From the NCBI RefSeq assembly GCF_010500815.1, contig NZ_JAAAMG010000028.1, positions 1 through 59,444 of the forward strand: 59,444 nt of DNA, given 5' to 3'. Origin of the DNA: Jiella pacifica (GTDB lineage: Bacteria; Pseudomonadota; Alphaproteobacteria; Rhizobiales; Rhizobiaceae). Position 1 is the first letter of the stretch; each line of letters opens with the position of its first letter. The notes below the pieces were generated by a model. That model had not been told where the DNA came from. It worked only from the letters and a program-made list of their open reading frames with translations, and did not search any database. This document shows positions 59,444-59,444 of the stretch, piece by piece. A program made the position numbers and the translations under genes.

Positions 59444-59444
59444 G

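Noticed and set aside
1-59444. CRISPR arrays, rRNA or tRNA genes
   Set aside because: No regularly spaced direct-repeat array and no cloverleaf or rRNA-like stretch was noticed on reading; a covariance-model scan was not possible here.

Overview
The window looks like an accessory segment of a high-GC alphaproteobacterium, most likely of the Rhizobiales/Hyphomicrobiales. The reasons are the codon bias, the alphaproteobacterial type of flagellin, the density of sugar ABC transporters, and an intergenic palindromic repeat (38235-38336) of a kind common in that order. The genus cannot be read from the sequence. Insertion-sequence debris lies at both edges: an IS481-type transposase start at the left, and a broken IS630-type plus an ISL3-type transposase end at the right.

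Layout. (1) 1-6.4 kb is a foreign-looking module: small genes of unknown function, a Lon-like AAA+ ATPase without a protease domain, a phage-type phosphoesterase, a small secreted protein, two very small minus-strand genes, and an orphan flagellin with a duplicated hypervariable insert. It ends against a truncated minus-strand gene. (2) 6.4-14.8 kb is a CUT1 sugar ABC operon (binding protein, two permeases, SIS-domain enzyme, PfkB kinase, ATPase) flanked by a GntR/UTRA and a ROK regulator. The gene content resembles the frl (fructosamine) operon. (3) 14.8-15.9 kb is a scar with a frameshifted outer-membrane barrel remnant. (4) 15.9-25.4 kb is a peptide-type (family 5) ABC transporter with an enolase-superfamily enzyme and two dehydrogenases, divergent from a GntR/FCD regulator. 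(5) 25.4-29 kb is a gene-poor stretch with a hairpin repeat, a stand-alone response regulator, and a membrane PAS sensor cut off before any kinase domain.

(6) 28.9-58.6 kb is one large carbohydrate/polyol locus. It holds two CUT2 ABC transporters, three FGGY kinases, DeoC, a double-length ALDH16-like dehydrogenase, a HAD phosphatase, two medium-chain alcohol dehydrogenases, two SDRs, a GldA-like dehydrogenase, a cupin phosphoglucose isomerase, a KDPG aldolase, a shikimate-dehydrogenase-like protein, a 2-hydroxyacid dehydrogenase and a UlaG-like hydrolase. Its regulators are SorC, RpiR and HexR-like RpiR proteins.

Working logic. Each block pairs an importer with kinases and oxidoreductases and has its own local regulator, with candidate operators visible in the divergent promoters: three GATGTGA-N7-TCAC sites before the adh/FGGY/sorC/deoC operon, and a HexR-like box before the cupin-isomerase/KDPG-aldolase operon. 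All four ABC operons carry a strong hairpin directly after the solute-binding-protein gene. The best candidate for an undescribed pathway is the divergent pair 45790-53477 and 53703-58614: importer, FGGY kinase and polyol dehydrogenases on one side, and an isomerase/lactonase/aldolase lower pathway on the other, with no dehydratase recognisable between them.
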